From JAAFHS01 sp031396505 (lineage in GTDB: Bacteria > Pseudomonadota > Alphaproteobacteria > Rhodobacterales > Rhodobacteraceae), in assembly GCA_031396505.1 (NCBI GenBank), contig JANNKX010000214.1:1-29555 (forward strand): a DNA stretch of 29,555 nt, read 5' to 3'. The notes under the pieces were generated by a model, which saw nothing but the letters and a program-made list of their open reading frames with translations, made no database searches and was not told the origin of the DNA. The translations under genes and the position numbers were made by a program. Positions 8,101 through 15,402 of this stretch are shown here, one piece after another. Positions within the stretch are counted from its first letter, which is position 1; each line of letters starts with the position of its first letter.

Positions 8101-8742
8101 ATGATCCTGCTCGGCCAATACGACAGCCCCGTCACCCGCCGCGTCGCCGTCACCCTGCACCATTATGGCATGCCCTTCACGCGCGACACCGCCTCCATCT
8201 TCGGCGACGCCGCCCATGTGCAGAAGATCAACCCCCTCACCCGCGTCCCCGCCCTGATCCTCGATGATGGCGAGGTCCTCATCGACAGCGCCGCCATCAT
8301 CGATCATCTTGATGAAATCGCAGGCCCCGCCCGCGCCCTCATCCCGCCCGCAGGTTACGACCGCCGCCAGATCATGCAGGCCACCGCCCTTGCCTATGGT
8401 TGCTTTGAAAAGGCGGGCGTCCTCGTCTACGAACGCCACTTCCACCCCGCAGCCCATGTCAGCCCTGTGTGGGAGGCCCGCTGCGAAGGCCAACTGGCCG
8501 CAGGACTTGCCGCCCTTGAGGCGCGCACAGGCGACCCCTGGCTTTACGGCAACACCCTGACCCATGCCGATGTGATGATCGCCTGCGCCATCTTTTACAT
8601 GACCCTGCGCCTGCCCCGCGCCTTCCCGCCCGGCACCTACCCCAAACTGACCGCCCTTTGCACCGCATGCGAGGCATTGCCCGCCTTCATCGCGGCCCGC
8701 ATCAGCCCGAATGAAACCATGCCAGCTTCTTCATCTGTTTGA
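8101..8742 (+). CDS. Glutathione S-transferase family protein, C-terminus running into a repeat
   Basis: 213 residues. N-terminal thioredoxin-like domain: YDSPVTRRVAVTLHHYGM, cis-Pro in RVPALIL, and the gamma-glutamyl-binding DSAAII; then an all-alpha C-terminal domain with the N-capping stretch GNTLTHADVMIACAI. Glutathione conjugation or reduction of a small electrophile is the family role; substrate unknown. The ATG at 8101 has AAAGG 9 nt upstream. It is third in a run after the methyltransferase and TVP38 genes. The last residues (ASSSV) and the stop are encoded by one end of the composite repeat at 8724-8796, so the natural C-terminus may have been extended or replaced. Confidence 0.88.
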   Translation: MILLGQYDSPVTRRVAVTLHHYGMPFTRDTASIFGDAAHVQKINPLTRVPALILDDGEVLIDSAAIIDHLDEIAGPARALIPPAGYDRRQIMQATALAYGCFEKAGVLVYERHFHPAAHVSPVWEARCEGQLAAGLAALEARTGDPWLYGNTLTHADVMIACAIFYMTLRLPRAFPPGTYPKLTALCTACEALPAFIAARISPNETMPASSSV

Positions 8743-8796
8743 AAATATCCTCGGGGGTGAGGCATGTGAAACATGCCGAGGGGGCGGAAAGCCCCC
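8724..8796. repeat. Composite intergenic repeat, copy A (convergent gene end)
   Basis: Read leftward it consists of a GC hairpin (GGGGGC/GCCCCC arms at 8780-8785 and 8791-8796), a 7-bp inverted repeat (GGCATGT/ACATGCC at 8761-8767 and 8771-8777) and then CCCCCGAGGATATTTTC with a polypurine tail that enters the GST 3' end. The same three-part order occurs at 23622-23695. Both copies lie between convergent genes, so a bidirectional terminator role is likely. The stop codon of the leftward gene begins at the outer arm. Confidence 0.7.
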
Positions 8797-9200
8797 TACG
8801 CCCCTGCCGCCAGCAACCGGTCCGATTTCTTGCGCACCAGCACCGTGCGCAGATCATGCATCGCAAGCAGCAGTGTATCCGTCACCGCCTCCAGTTCCGC
8901 ATCCGTCGCCCGTGTCTGCACCCAATGCGTCGTCAGGTTCAGATGGTCCACAGCACGGTGAATGTCGTCGATATCCCGCGCCGCCAGCACCGCCACACGC
9001 GCCGCCAGCCACGCGGCAATCAGCCCCGCCTCCGTCTCGGTCAACACCCGCTCGCCATGCGGCTTCACGTTGCCGTTCTTGACGTTGACCGTCGCAATCT
9101 CTTCCATGTCGATCCGGCGCTGGCGGTTTTCGGTGTCGATGCGAAACACCACCGCCCCATTGTCACGGATGCGAAAGTAGTATTCTGGCAGATCGCTCAT
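8796..9200 (-). CDS. Conserved protein of unknown function downstream of aspC
   Basis: 134 residues, soluble, no signal peptide. The N-terminal half is beta-rich (YYFRIRDNGAVVFRID, then MEEIATVNVKNGNVKPHGERVLT) and the C-terminal half is helical (LIAAWLAARVAVLAARDIDDIHRAVDHLNLTTHWVQTRATDAEL). I do not recognise a named family; similar short proteins next to aminotransferases occur in Rhodobacterales. The ATG at 9200 lies 8 nt after the aspC stop, so the two are one transcript. Strong coding character and tight spacing support a real gene; function unknown. Confidence 0.75.
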   Translation of the reverse strand: MSDLPEYYFRIRDNGAVVFRIDTENRQRRIDMEEIATVNVKNGNVKPHGERVLTETEAGLIAAWLAARVAVLAARDIDDIHRAVDHLNLTTHWVQTRATDAELEAVTDTLLLAMHDLRTVLVRKKSDRLLAAGA

Positions 9201-9208
9201 TCGGCCCC

Positions 9209-10411
9209 CTATCGCAGGCTTGCACAGAAATCGATGATCCGCGTGCAGGCTTCCGTCAAGGCCGCAGTCGACGTCGCATAGCTTACCCTGAAATTCGGGC
9301 TGACACCAAAAGCTGCCCCAAACACCACCGCAACCCCGGTATCCTCAAGCAATGCGGTCGCAAACACCTCATCATCGCTGATCGTCACACCCTTTGGCGT
9401 CATCTTGCCGATGCAGCCCGAAATATCCGGATAAACGTAAAACGCCCCCTCAGGCGTCGGGCAAGTCACCCCCTTGGCCTGGTTCAGCATCCCCACCACC
9501 AGATCGCGCCGCCCCTGAAACAGCGCGCGGTTCGGGGCCAGAAAATCCTGCGGGCCCGTCAGCGCCTCAAGGGCTGCATATTGCGCAATCGAACACGGGT
9601 TCGATGTCGATTGGCTTTGAATCGTGCCCATCGCCTTGATCAGATGCGCAGGCCCCGCCGCATAGCCGATCCGCCAGCCCGTCATCGCATAGGATTTCGA
9701 CACGCCGTTGCAGGTCAGTGTGCGGTCGTACAGCGCAGGCTCAACCTCGGCCGGGCTGGTAAAGACGAAATCGTCAAACACCAGATGTTCATACATGTCA
9801 TCCGACATGATCCACACATGGGGATGGCGCAGCAGCACATCGCACAGCGCGCGCAACTCTGCCCGCGTATATCCTGCCCCCGTCGGGTTCGACGGGCTGT
9901 TGAAGATGAACCATTTCGTCTTCGGCGTAATCGCCGCCTCCAGTTGCGCCGGTGTCAGCTTGAAGGACGCCTCGATCCCGCAGACAACCGGCACGGGCAC
10001 CCCGCCTGCCAGCAGCACCATATCCGGATAGCTCACCCAATAGGGTGCCGGGATGATCACCTCATCGCCGGGATTGCACGTCGCCATCAGCGCATTATAC
10101 AGCGTCTGCTTGCCCCCCGTGCCCACAGTGATCTGCGACGGCACATAGGTCAGGTTGTTTTCCGCCTTGAACTTCGCGCAGATCGCCGCCTTCAACTCCG
10201 GGATGCCGTCGACAGCCGTGTATTTGGTTTTCCCTGCATCGATCGCGCGCTTGGCCGCATCCTTGATGTTCTGCGGTGTGTCGAAATCCGGCTCGCCCGC
10301 ACCCAACCCGATGACATCGCGTCCCGCCGCCTTCAGAACCTGCGCCTTGGTTGTCACCGCAATCGTGGGTGACGGTTTGACGCGGGCAAGCGTATCGGAC
10401 AAAAAAGCCAT
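9209..10411 (-). CDS. aspC: Aspartate aminotransferase (class I/II, PLP-dependent)
   Basis: Transfers amino groups between aspartate and 2-oxoglutarate; in alphaproteobacteria the same enzyme can also act on prephenate. 400 residues, the family's length. Motifs: LGAGEPDFDTP, the Gly-rich VGTGGKQTLYNA, PAPYWVSYPDM, NSPSNPTGAGY, the PLP lysine K239 in NGVSKSYAMTGWRIGY with R247 binding phosphate, and a C-terminal NFRVSYATS carrying the substrate-carboxylate Arg. This is the subgroup I-gamma enzyme type. Divergent from sdhE; the 73-bp gap includes a TTGCGCGCAA palindrome at 10434-10443. Followed by the small conserved gene in the same operon. Confidence 0.94.
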   Translation of the reverse strand: MAFLSDTLARVKPSPTIAVTTKAQVLKAAGRDVIGLGAGEPDFDTPQNIKDAAKRAIDAGKTKYTAVDGIPELKAAICAKFKAENNLTYVPSQITVGTGGKQTLYNALMATCNPGDEVIIPAPYWVSYPDMVLLAGGVPVPVVCGIEASFKLTPAQLEAAITPKTKWFIFNSPSNPTGAGYTRAELRALCDVLLRHPHVWIMSDDMYEHLVFDDFVFTSPAEVEPALYDRTLTCNGVSKSYAMTGWRIGYAAGPAHLIKAMGTIQSQSTSNPCSIAQYAALEALTGPQDFLAPNRALFQGRRDLVVGMLNQAKGVTCPTPEGAFYVYPDISGCIGKMTPKGVTISDDEVFATALLEDTGVAVVFGAAFGVSPNFRVSYATSTAALTEACTRIIDFCASLR

Positions 10412-10484
10412 GGGGGTTTCTTTCTGTATTGGTTTGCGCGCAAGTACTAGGATGCACCTACCGCCGCATCAAGCAGGAAACCCG

Positions 10485-10754
10485 ATGACCGAAATACCAG
10501 AGGCCCGACTGAAACGCATGGCCATGCGGTCCTGGCGACGCGGCACCAAGGAAATGGATCTGATCCTGGGTCCTTTCGCCGATGTTCATTTGGCACAAAT
10601 GGACGAGGCGACCCTTGCCACCTATGACATCCTGCTGGAAGAAAACGATCAGGATTTGTTGCCATGGGTGCTGGGCCAAGCCCCCGCCCCTGCCCGATTG
10701 GCCGCCCTTGTCGCCGCCATCGGCACTTTTGCCCGCGCGCGCCTTTCGACCTGA
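10485..10754 (+). CDS. sdhE: Succinate dehydrogenase flavinylation factor SdhE
   Basis: 89-residue cytosolic protein that promotes covalent FAD attachment to SdhA (and FrdA). The family signature RGxxE is present as R19-G-T-K-E23 inside MRSWRRGTKEMDLILGPF, and the five-helix length is normal (EMDEATLATYDILLEENDQDL resembles the acidic third-fourth helices). The ATG at 10485 has CAGGAAA upstream. The succinate dehydrogenase genes themselves are not in the window. Function is assigned from the motif and length. Confidence 0.87.
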   Translation: MTEIPEARLKRMAMRSWRRGTKEMDLILGPFADVHLAQMDEATLATYDILLEENDQDLLPWVLGQAPAPARLAALVAAIGTFARARLST

Positions 10755-10757
10755 TCT

Positions 10758-10785
10758 GCCCGCCACGCACCGCCCGCCACGCACC
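10758..10785. repeat. Two tandem copies of a 14-bp unit
   Basis: GCCCGCCACGCACC occurs twice back to back, 4 bp after the sdhE stop and upstream of the MarR-type gene. Both copies are identical. No function can be assigned; it could be a slippage-prone stretch. Confidence 0.8.
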
Positions 10786-10893
10786 GCCGCCCGACGTTGC
10801 AACGCATTTTACACGATTTCCCCAATCAGTTTACGATATGTTTTTGCTTTGGCCCGATTCTACCCCTCGATAAATCTGGTGGAGAGGCCCTTT

Positions 10894-11391
10894 ATGTCAC
10901 TGCATGAACCGCTGCTTGACGGCTCGCAAAAAGCATTCTTCGGATGCTATCTGGAAAATCTGTCGCTGATCGAACGGCTCCACCGCTTGTTGCTGGATGT
11001 GGTCAAGGATGAATTCGAACGCCTGCGCGTGCTGGAAATCAACGCAGTACAGGCCCTGCTGATCTTTAACATCGGCGAGAATGAGGTGACGGCAGGCGAA
11101 TTGAAATCGCGTGGCTATTATCAGGGCAGCAACGTCAGCTATAATCTGAAAAAACTGGTCGAACTGGGCTACATGCACCATCAGAGGTCCGAAATTGACC
11201 GTCGTTCCGTGCGTGTCCGTCTGACCGACAAGGGCCGCGCCGTGCGCAACGCCCTGACCGACCTCTTTGCCAAACACGCCGAAACGCTTGAAAAACGCGG
11301 CATGCTGGGCACCGAAGGCATGGATGATATCAACCGCAGTCTGAAACGCATGGAACGGTTCTGGACCGAACAGATCAGGTATATCTACTGA
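10894..11391 (+). CDS. MarR-type winged-helix regulator (LdtR-like)
   Basis: 165 residues. Helical N-terminus (LIERLHRLLLDVVKDEFERL) for dimerisation, winged HTH at about 67-112 with VTAGELKSRGYYQGSNVSYNL as the recognition region and EIDRRSVRVRLTDKGR as the wing. The GYY-GSNVSYNLKKLVELGY stretch is the hallmark of the alphaproteobacterial group that includes LdtR of Liberibacter, which controls an L,D-transpeptidase and stress genes. Targets here are unknown. The ATG at 10894 follows GGAGAGG. The 139-bp leader includes an AT-rich stretch with two similar sites (TTTACACGAT and TTTACGATAT), possible operators. Ends before a strong hairpin at 11413-11440. Confidence 0.85.
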   Translation: MSLHEPLLDGSQKAFFGCYLENLSLIERLHRLLLDVVKDEFERLRVLEINAVQALLIFNIGENEVTAGELKSRGYYQGSNVSYNLKKLVELGYMHHQRSEIDRRSVRVRLTDKGRAVRNALTDLFAKHAETLEKRGMLGTEGMDDINRSLKRMERFWTEQIRYIY

Positions 11392-11412
11392 TCGTTCCTG
11401 CGGCGGGGGATC

Positions 11413-11440
11413 GTAGGATGGGCAATTCTGCCCATCTCCT
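11413..11440 (+). terminator. Hairpin terminator after the MarR-type gene
   Basis: GATGGGCA and TGCCCATC (11417-11424 and 11429-11436) form a perfect 8-bp stem with an ATTC loop, followed by TCCTTTCCCC. It starts about 20 nt after the stop codon. The pyrimidine-rich tail is modest, but the placement fits termination. Confidence 0.65.
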
Positions 11441-11447
11441 TTCCCCA

Positions 11448-11556
11448 TTAACACTTTTCACGCAATGTTTCAAAAAGTCTTAACGCGCTTGGGATGGAAT
11501 AGCGTTACCTGTTGTTACTAAACGACAAAATGGCAAAATTGACAGCCGTCAATTTT
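11448..11556 (-). repeat. Inverted two-part element, left copy (E1)
   Basis: Read leftward: terminator hairpin (11556-11535), 48-nt spacer, then a 39-bp imperfect palindrome (11486-11448) beginning GCGTTAA and ending AGTGTTAA. The right copy at 17405-17511 has the same terminator core, a 47-nt spacer of different sequence, and the same palindrome with about three substitutions and one indel. The copies are inverted and bracket the ribE/kps block. The palindrome contains TTGAAA-N17-TAATGG, which could also be read as a promoter. Confidence 0.8.
11535..11556 (-). terminator. Intrinsic terminator overlapping the hypothetical gene's stop
   Basis: Read leftward: AAAATTGAC, loop GGCT, GTCAATTTT, a perfect 9-bp stem with four terminal T. 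The TGA stop of the upstream gene lies inside the 5' arm. The same hairpin core ends kpsC at 17405-17426. Confidence 0.8.
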
Positions 11557-12103
11557 CCCCGAAATACCGCTCTGCCGCCAGATATCCCGCCAGCCGTCCG
11601 GCGGCACACCAGTCTCGCTCCAGCCCGTGATCGCCCACCAGAATGACCCGGTCGCCCGCAATCCCCGGCAGTGCCGCGCGGATCGCGCGACCCTGATCAC
11701 CGAACGCGTCCAGCCAGCCCGGCGCCGCAAACGCCGCGTCCAGCGCACCCGTCCCCGCCAGCACCATCCCCGGCGTCATCGGTGCCGTCACCAGCGCAAA
11801 GCGCCCCGCATCGACCAAGGCCGTCAACTTTGCCAGACGGCCCTCTGGCACGGCAGGCCGCAAAACCGATACCCGCAGCGCATTGCTTGAAAACAGAAAT
11901 GCCACCACGTCATGCCCGGTGGCCGCCCGCACCGAGGCATAGGTCGTGTAATCCAGCCCCAATTCCTTCGCCCGCCGCACCCGCAACCGCACCACTTCAA
12001 TCGGCAATGTCGGCAACAGCGCGCTGCGCGCCGCCGTCCAGCAATGTTTGCGCCACGATGTGCCGCCGTCCAGCGCCGGGCCCTTGTTGTGCCCGATACT
12101 CAC
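11549..12103 (-). CDS. Conserved hypothetical protein coupled to ribE
   Basis: About 184 residues. The N-terminus SIGHNKGPALDGGTSWRKHCW and the following LPTLPIEVVRLRVRRAKELGLDYTTYASVRAATGHDVVAFLFSSNALR are strongly coding and resemble a Rhodobacterales protein family of unknown function found beside riboflavin synthase; the C-terminal half is less distinctive. No transmembrane segment or signal is seen. The frame can start at GTG 12112 or at GTG 12103; the latter overlaps the ribE stop by 4 nt (GTGA) and places the conserved SIGHN motif at the start, so it is preferred. Translation is probably coupled to ribE. The stop lies inside the terminator at 11535-11556. Confidence 0.75.
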   Translation of the reverse strand: MSIGHNKGPALDGGTSWRKHCWTAARSALLPTLPIEVVRLRVRRAKELGLDYTTYASVRAATGHDVVAFLFSSNALRVSVLRPAVPEGRLAKLTALVDAGRFALVTAPMTPGMVLAGTGALDAAFAAPGWLDAFGDQGRAIRAALPGIAGDRVILVGDHGLERDWCAAGRLAGYLAAERYFGEN

Positions 12104-12699
12104 TGCCCCCACTCCCGCAGCCGCGCGACGTAGCGCGCCATCGTATCAATCTCCAGATTGCACATATCGCCCACAGCGACACTGCTCCATGTCGTCACCG
12201 TCTGCGTGTGCGGGATGAAATTCACCCCGAAATCCGTACCCTCCACCGCGTTCACCGTCAGCGAAGTGCCGTTCAACGCGACCGATCCCTTCGGTGCCAC
12301 AAACCCCGCCAGCGCATGCGGCGCGCGAAACGTCACCCGCACCGATGCCCCGTCCGGCACCACCCCGATCACCTCGGCCAGCCCGTCGACATGGCCCGAC
12401 ACGATATGCCCACCCAATTCATCCCCCACCTTCAGCGCGCGTTCCAGGTTGACAGGCGTGCCCACCCGCCAGCCACTCAGATTGGTCTTGCTGACTGTCT
12501 CGCCCGACACCTGCACGTCAAACCAGTTGCGCGGGCTGGTTCCCAACGTCACGACCGTCAGGCAAACCCCTTCACAGGCGATCGACGCGCCAATGTCGAT
12601 CCGCGCCACGTCATAGCCCGTGCCGATCCGCACCCGCAGATCGCCATCCTGCGTCATCGCCAGAACCGCACCCACATCCGTGACAATGCCTGTGAACAT
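12100..12699 (-). CDS. ribE: Riboflavin synthase, alpha subunit
   Basis: Dismutates two molecules of 6,7-dimethyl-8-ribityllumazine to riboflavin and the pyrimidinedione. 199 residues with two lumazine-binding barrels: MFTGIVTDVGAV, GASIACEGVCLTV, FDVQVSGETVSKTNL in the first, and GHIVSGHVDGLAEV, VALNGTSLTVNAVEG, NFIPHTQTVTTW in the second. MFTGIV is the invariant start; GGAG lies 7 nt upstream. It reads leftward, away from ribB-ribH-nusB on the other side of the capsule genes. No FMN riboswitch is recognisable upstream. Confidence 0.96.
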   Translation of the reverse strand: MFTGIVTDVGAVLAMTQDGDLRVRIGTGYDVARIDIGASIACEGVCLTVVTLGTSPRNWFDVQVSGETVSKTNLSGWRVGTPVNLERALKVGDELGGHIVSGHVDGLAEVIGVVPDGASVRVTFRAPHALAGFVAPKGSVALNGTSLTVNAVEGTDFGVNFIPHTQTVTTWSSVAVGDMCNLEIDTMARYVARLREWGQ

Positions 12700-12746
12700 C
12701 GCAACACTCCTTTATGCTGTCCCCAGACCTATTCCGCCGCGGCCAT

Positions 12747-12777
12747 TGCGGCAAGACGCGCCTTTTGCCGCATTTTT
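12747..12777 (+). terminator. Hairpin with T-run in the ribE/kpsS divergent region (possible attenuator)
   Basis: TGCGGCAA (12747-12754) and TTGCCGCA (12765-12772) form an 8-bp stem with a 10-nt loop, followed directly by TTTTT. Read rightward it has the form of an intrinsic terminator, yet no rightward gene ends here. It lies about 95 nt before the kpsS start, so it could be an attenuator in that leader, or an operator shared with ribE. Confidence 0.4.
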
Positions 12778-12869
12778 GCCGTCGTTTCGTGGTGAGGGTT
12801 AAAGCTTGCTTATTGCGCGCCGCCGATGCTGCATGGAATAGGGCCGCAACCGTGCCCGAAAAAGACAAG

Positions 12870-14159
12870 ATGACCGACCCCAACACCACCCGCACCTTCC
12901 TGTTTCTGCAAGGCCCGCATGGGCCCTATTTTCACCGTCTTGGCCAGATGCTGACGGCGGCGGGGGCTGTCGTTTGGCGCGTGGGGTTCAACCGGGGCGA
13001 CCGCGCGTTCTGGCCGACCACCAGCAGCTATATGCCGTATCGCGGCGCGCAGGGTGACTGGTCCGCCACCATTACCGCGCTACTGGCGGAAAAGCGGGTT
13101 ACCGATCTGGTGCTGTATGGCGATACGCGCCCCCTTCACGCCGATGCCGTGGCGGCCGCAAAGGCCGCGGGTATCACCGTGCATGTGTTCGAGGAAGGTT
13201 ACCTGCGTCCCTACTGGATCACCTATGAACGCGGCGGATCGAACGGCCATTCGCGCCTGATGGACATGTCCGTCGCCGATATGCGCGCAGCCCTCGCCAA
13301 GGCCGACATGGACCTGCCTGATACGCCGTCGCATTGGGGCGACATGCGCCAGCACATGTTCTGGGGGGCCTTGTATCATTGGTTCGTGCTGGCCGGGTTC
13401 TGGGATTATCGCAATTTTCGCCCGCATCGGCAGATCACTGTCGGGCAGGAATTTCTGCTATACCTCAAACGGCTGATCCTCATGCCGATGCACCGCTGGC
13501 AGCGCATGCTGGCGACGCGGCGCATCCGCAATGGCGGGTTTCCCTATCACCTTGTCATCCTGCAACTGGCGCATGATGCAAGCTTTCTGAAGCATTCGCC
13601 CTTTGCGTCGATGCCCGAATTTCTTTCCGTCGTGATGGAGGGATTTGCAAAAGGCGCGCCGCGCCATCACCATCTGGTGTTCAAGGCCCACCCTCTGGAG
13701 GATGGGCGCATCGCGGTCTGGCGCGAAATCCGGCGTCTGGCGCGGGAACACGGGGTCCAAAATCGCATCCATTTCGTGCGCGGGGGCAAACTGGCGCAAC
13801 TGCTCAATCACGCGCGCTCGGCGGTCACGGTGAATTCAACTGCTGGCCAGCAGGTCCTGTGGCGCGGACTTCCGCTCAAGGTATTTGGCGATGCGGTCTA
13901 TGCAAAACCCGAATTCGTCTCGACGCAGGCCCTGCCCGACTTCTTTGCCCAAGCCACCCGCCCGGACAGCAAAGCCTATCGCGATTATCGCCATTATCTG
14001 CTGGAAACCAGCCAGATACCGGGCGGTTACTATGCCTCGCGCGGGCGGCGCGCACTGATGCGGCAGGTGGTCGATATGATGCTGGCGGATGAAGATCCCT
14101 ACGATTCACTGACATCGGGACATGCGGCACCACGGCAACAGTTGCGCATTGTGACATAG
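12870..14159 (+). CDS. kpsS: Capsule polysaccharide biosynthesis protein (KpsS-like)
   Basis: 429-residue cytosolic glycosyltransferase of the Capsule_synth family. In E. coli group 2 capsules KpsS adds the first Kdo to lysyl-phosphatidylglycerol before KpsC extends the linker. Features: FLFLQGPHGPYFHRLG at the N-terminus, VLYGDTRPLHADAV, the signature FEEGYLRPYWIT (residues 107-115 onward), HHLVFKAHPLEDGR, and NSTAGQQVLWRGLPLKVFG, the nucleotide-sugar side. The ATG at 12870 is chosen, but a GTG at 12852 with AGGG upstream is also possible. First of three rightward genes (kpsS, OPX, kpsC). Whether the sugar is Kdo here is inferred from the KpsC partner. Confidence 0.85.
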   Translation: MTDPNTTRTFLFLQGPHGPYFHRLGQMLTAAGAVVWRVGFNRGDRAFWPTTSSYMPYRGAQGDWSATITALLAEKRVTDLVLYGDTRPLHADAVAAAKAAGITVHVFEEGYLRPYWITYERGGSNGHSRLMDMSVADMRAALAKADMDLPDTPSHWGDMRQHMFWGALYHWFVLAGFWDYRNFRPHRQITVGQEFLLYLKRLILMPMHRWQRMLATRRIRNGGFPYHLVILQLAHDASFLKHSPFASMPEFLSVVMEGFAKGAPRHHHLVFKAHPLEDGRIAVWREIRRLAREHGVQNRIHFVRGGKLAQLLNHARSAVTVNSTAGQQVLWRGLPLKVFGDAVYAKPEFVSTQALPDFFAQATRPDSKAYRDYRHYLLETSQIPGGYYASRGRRALMRQVVDMMLADEDPYDSLTSGHAAPRQQLRIVT

Positions 14160-14249
14160 GCCGGACATTCGGGTTTTGCCAAATCTGCAATGCGGCGTTA
14201 GACTTGCAGGCAAAACTTGAGGTAATACTCCACCAAAGGAGCCCGAGCA

Positions 14250-15386
14250 GTGAAGAAGTATGTATCGAGGGGGGCGCAGGCCCTGACCCTTGTTGCCGTT
14301 GTTGGCATGGTTGCGGGATGCGGTTTGCCGCGTTCTGGTCCGAACAAACGCGAGATTTTTGCGGGTTCGGTGCTGGAGCAGGGCGATGCCTTCGTCGTGA
14401 CGGTCAACAGCCGTGTGACCAACGCCACATCCGTCGTGCCTGCCTTCGGGTTTGGCGCAGATTTCCGGAATGCCGGGGCCTTGGGGTCTGACACGATCAA
14501 TCCCGGTGATGTGCTGGTGCTGACGGTGTTTGAAAACGTCCGCGATGACCCGCTGCTGGGCAACACCGGTCAGCGCGTGTCGCTGTTGGACCAGGTGCAG
14601 GTCGATGGTGCGGGGTTCATCTTTGTGCCCTATGCCGGGCGTATCCGCGCGGCGGGACAAACGCCCGATGGGTTGCGGCAGGCGATCACACGCAAGCTGG
14701 ACACACAGACGCCCGATCCGCAGGTGACGGTCCAACGCGCGGCTGGCGATGGGTCGACGGTATCCGTGCTTGGCGCGGCTGGTGCGCCCGGAGTTTATCC
14801 GATTGAACGCCCGACGCGCATGCTGACGGCAATGCTTGCGGCGGCGGGTGGTGCGGCGATCCCGCCGGAGGTGGCGCTGGTGCGTGTCACGCGCGGCGGC
14901 CACACCGGCAAGGTCTGGTTGCAGGACCTGTATGAAAACCCCGGTCTGGATATTGCGCTGCGCCCTGATGACAAGATCGTGGTCGAACAGGATACGCGCG
15001 CCTTCACCATTCTGGGGGCGACTGGCGCGCAGAACCGCGTGCCGTTTGAAACCCAGACCCTCAGCGCGATCGAGGCGATTGCCGTGGCGGGCGGGTTGAC
15101 CACGTCGCTGGCCGACCCGACGGGAGTCTTCGTGTTCCGCAACGAACCGGCGGAAATCGCCAATGCCGTATTGGGCCGCAGTGACCTGACGGGGGATCAG
15201 CGGTTTGTCTATCTGTTGGACCTGACGCAACCGACCGGCATGTTCGAGGCGCGCGATTTCGTGATCCGCGACGGCGATACGGTTTACGTGACAGAGGCGC
15301 CGTTCGTACAGTTCCAAAAGACGCTGTCGGCCATCACCGGCACAGCGGGTGCTGCAGACTCGCTGACCTCTGCGACCGGTGGCTAG
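14250..15386 (+). CDS. Polysaccharide export lipoprotein (OPX family, Wza/KpsD-like)
   Basis: 378 residues exported by a lipoprotein signal: MKKYVSRGAQALTLVAVV then lipobox VAGC with C24 as the acylation site. A polysaccharide-biosynthesis/export domain follows (PGDVLVLTVFENVRD, FVPYAGRIRAAGQTPDGLRQAI) and two SLBB-type domains (STVSVLGAAGAPGVYPI and TRAFTILGATGAQNRVPFE). It would form the outer-membrane or periplasm-spanning export channel for capsule. The start is a GTG with AAGGAG 8 nt upstream; no better ATG exists. Lies between kpsS-like and kpsC genes; its stop falls close to the kpsC start. Confidence 0.88.
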   Translation: MKKYVSRGAQALTLVAVVGMVAGCGLPRSGPNKREIFAGSVLEQGDAFVVTVNSRVTNATSVVPAFGFGADFRNAGALGSDTINPGDVLVLTVFENVRDDPLLGNTGQRVSLLDQVQVDGAGFIFVPYAGRIRAAGQTPDGLRQAITRKLDTQTPDPQVTVQRAAGDGSTVSVLGAAGAPGVYPIERPTRMLTAMLAAAGGAAIPPEVALVRVTRGGHTGKVWLQDLYENPGLDIALRPDDKIVVEQDTRAFTILGATGAQNRVPFETQTLSAIEAIAVAGGLTTSLADPTGVFVFRNEPAEIANAVLGRSDLTGDQRFVYLLDLTQPTGMFEARDFVIRDGDTVYVTEAPFVQFQKTLSAITGTAGAADSLTSATGG

Positions 15387-15402
15387 GACTGGGCTATTGC
15401 GC

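Noticed and set aside
15379..15402. GTG start of kpsC overlapping the OPX stop
   Set aside because: Possible, but it has no ribosome-binding site; the ATG at 15403 was preferred. Kept as an alternative.
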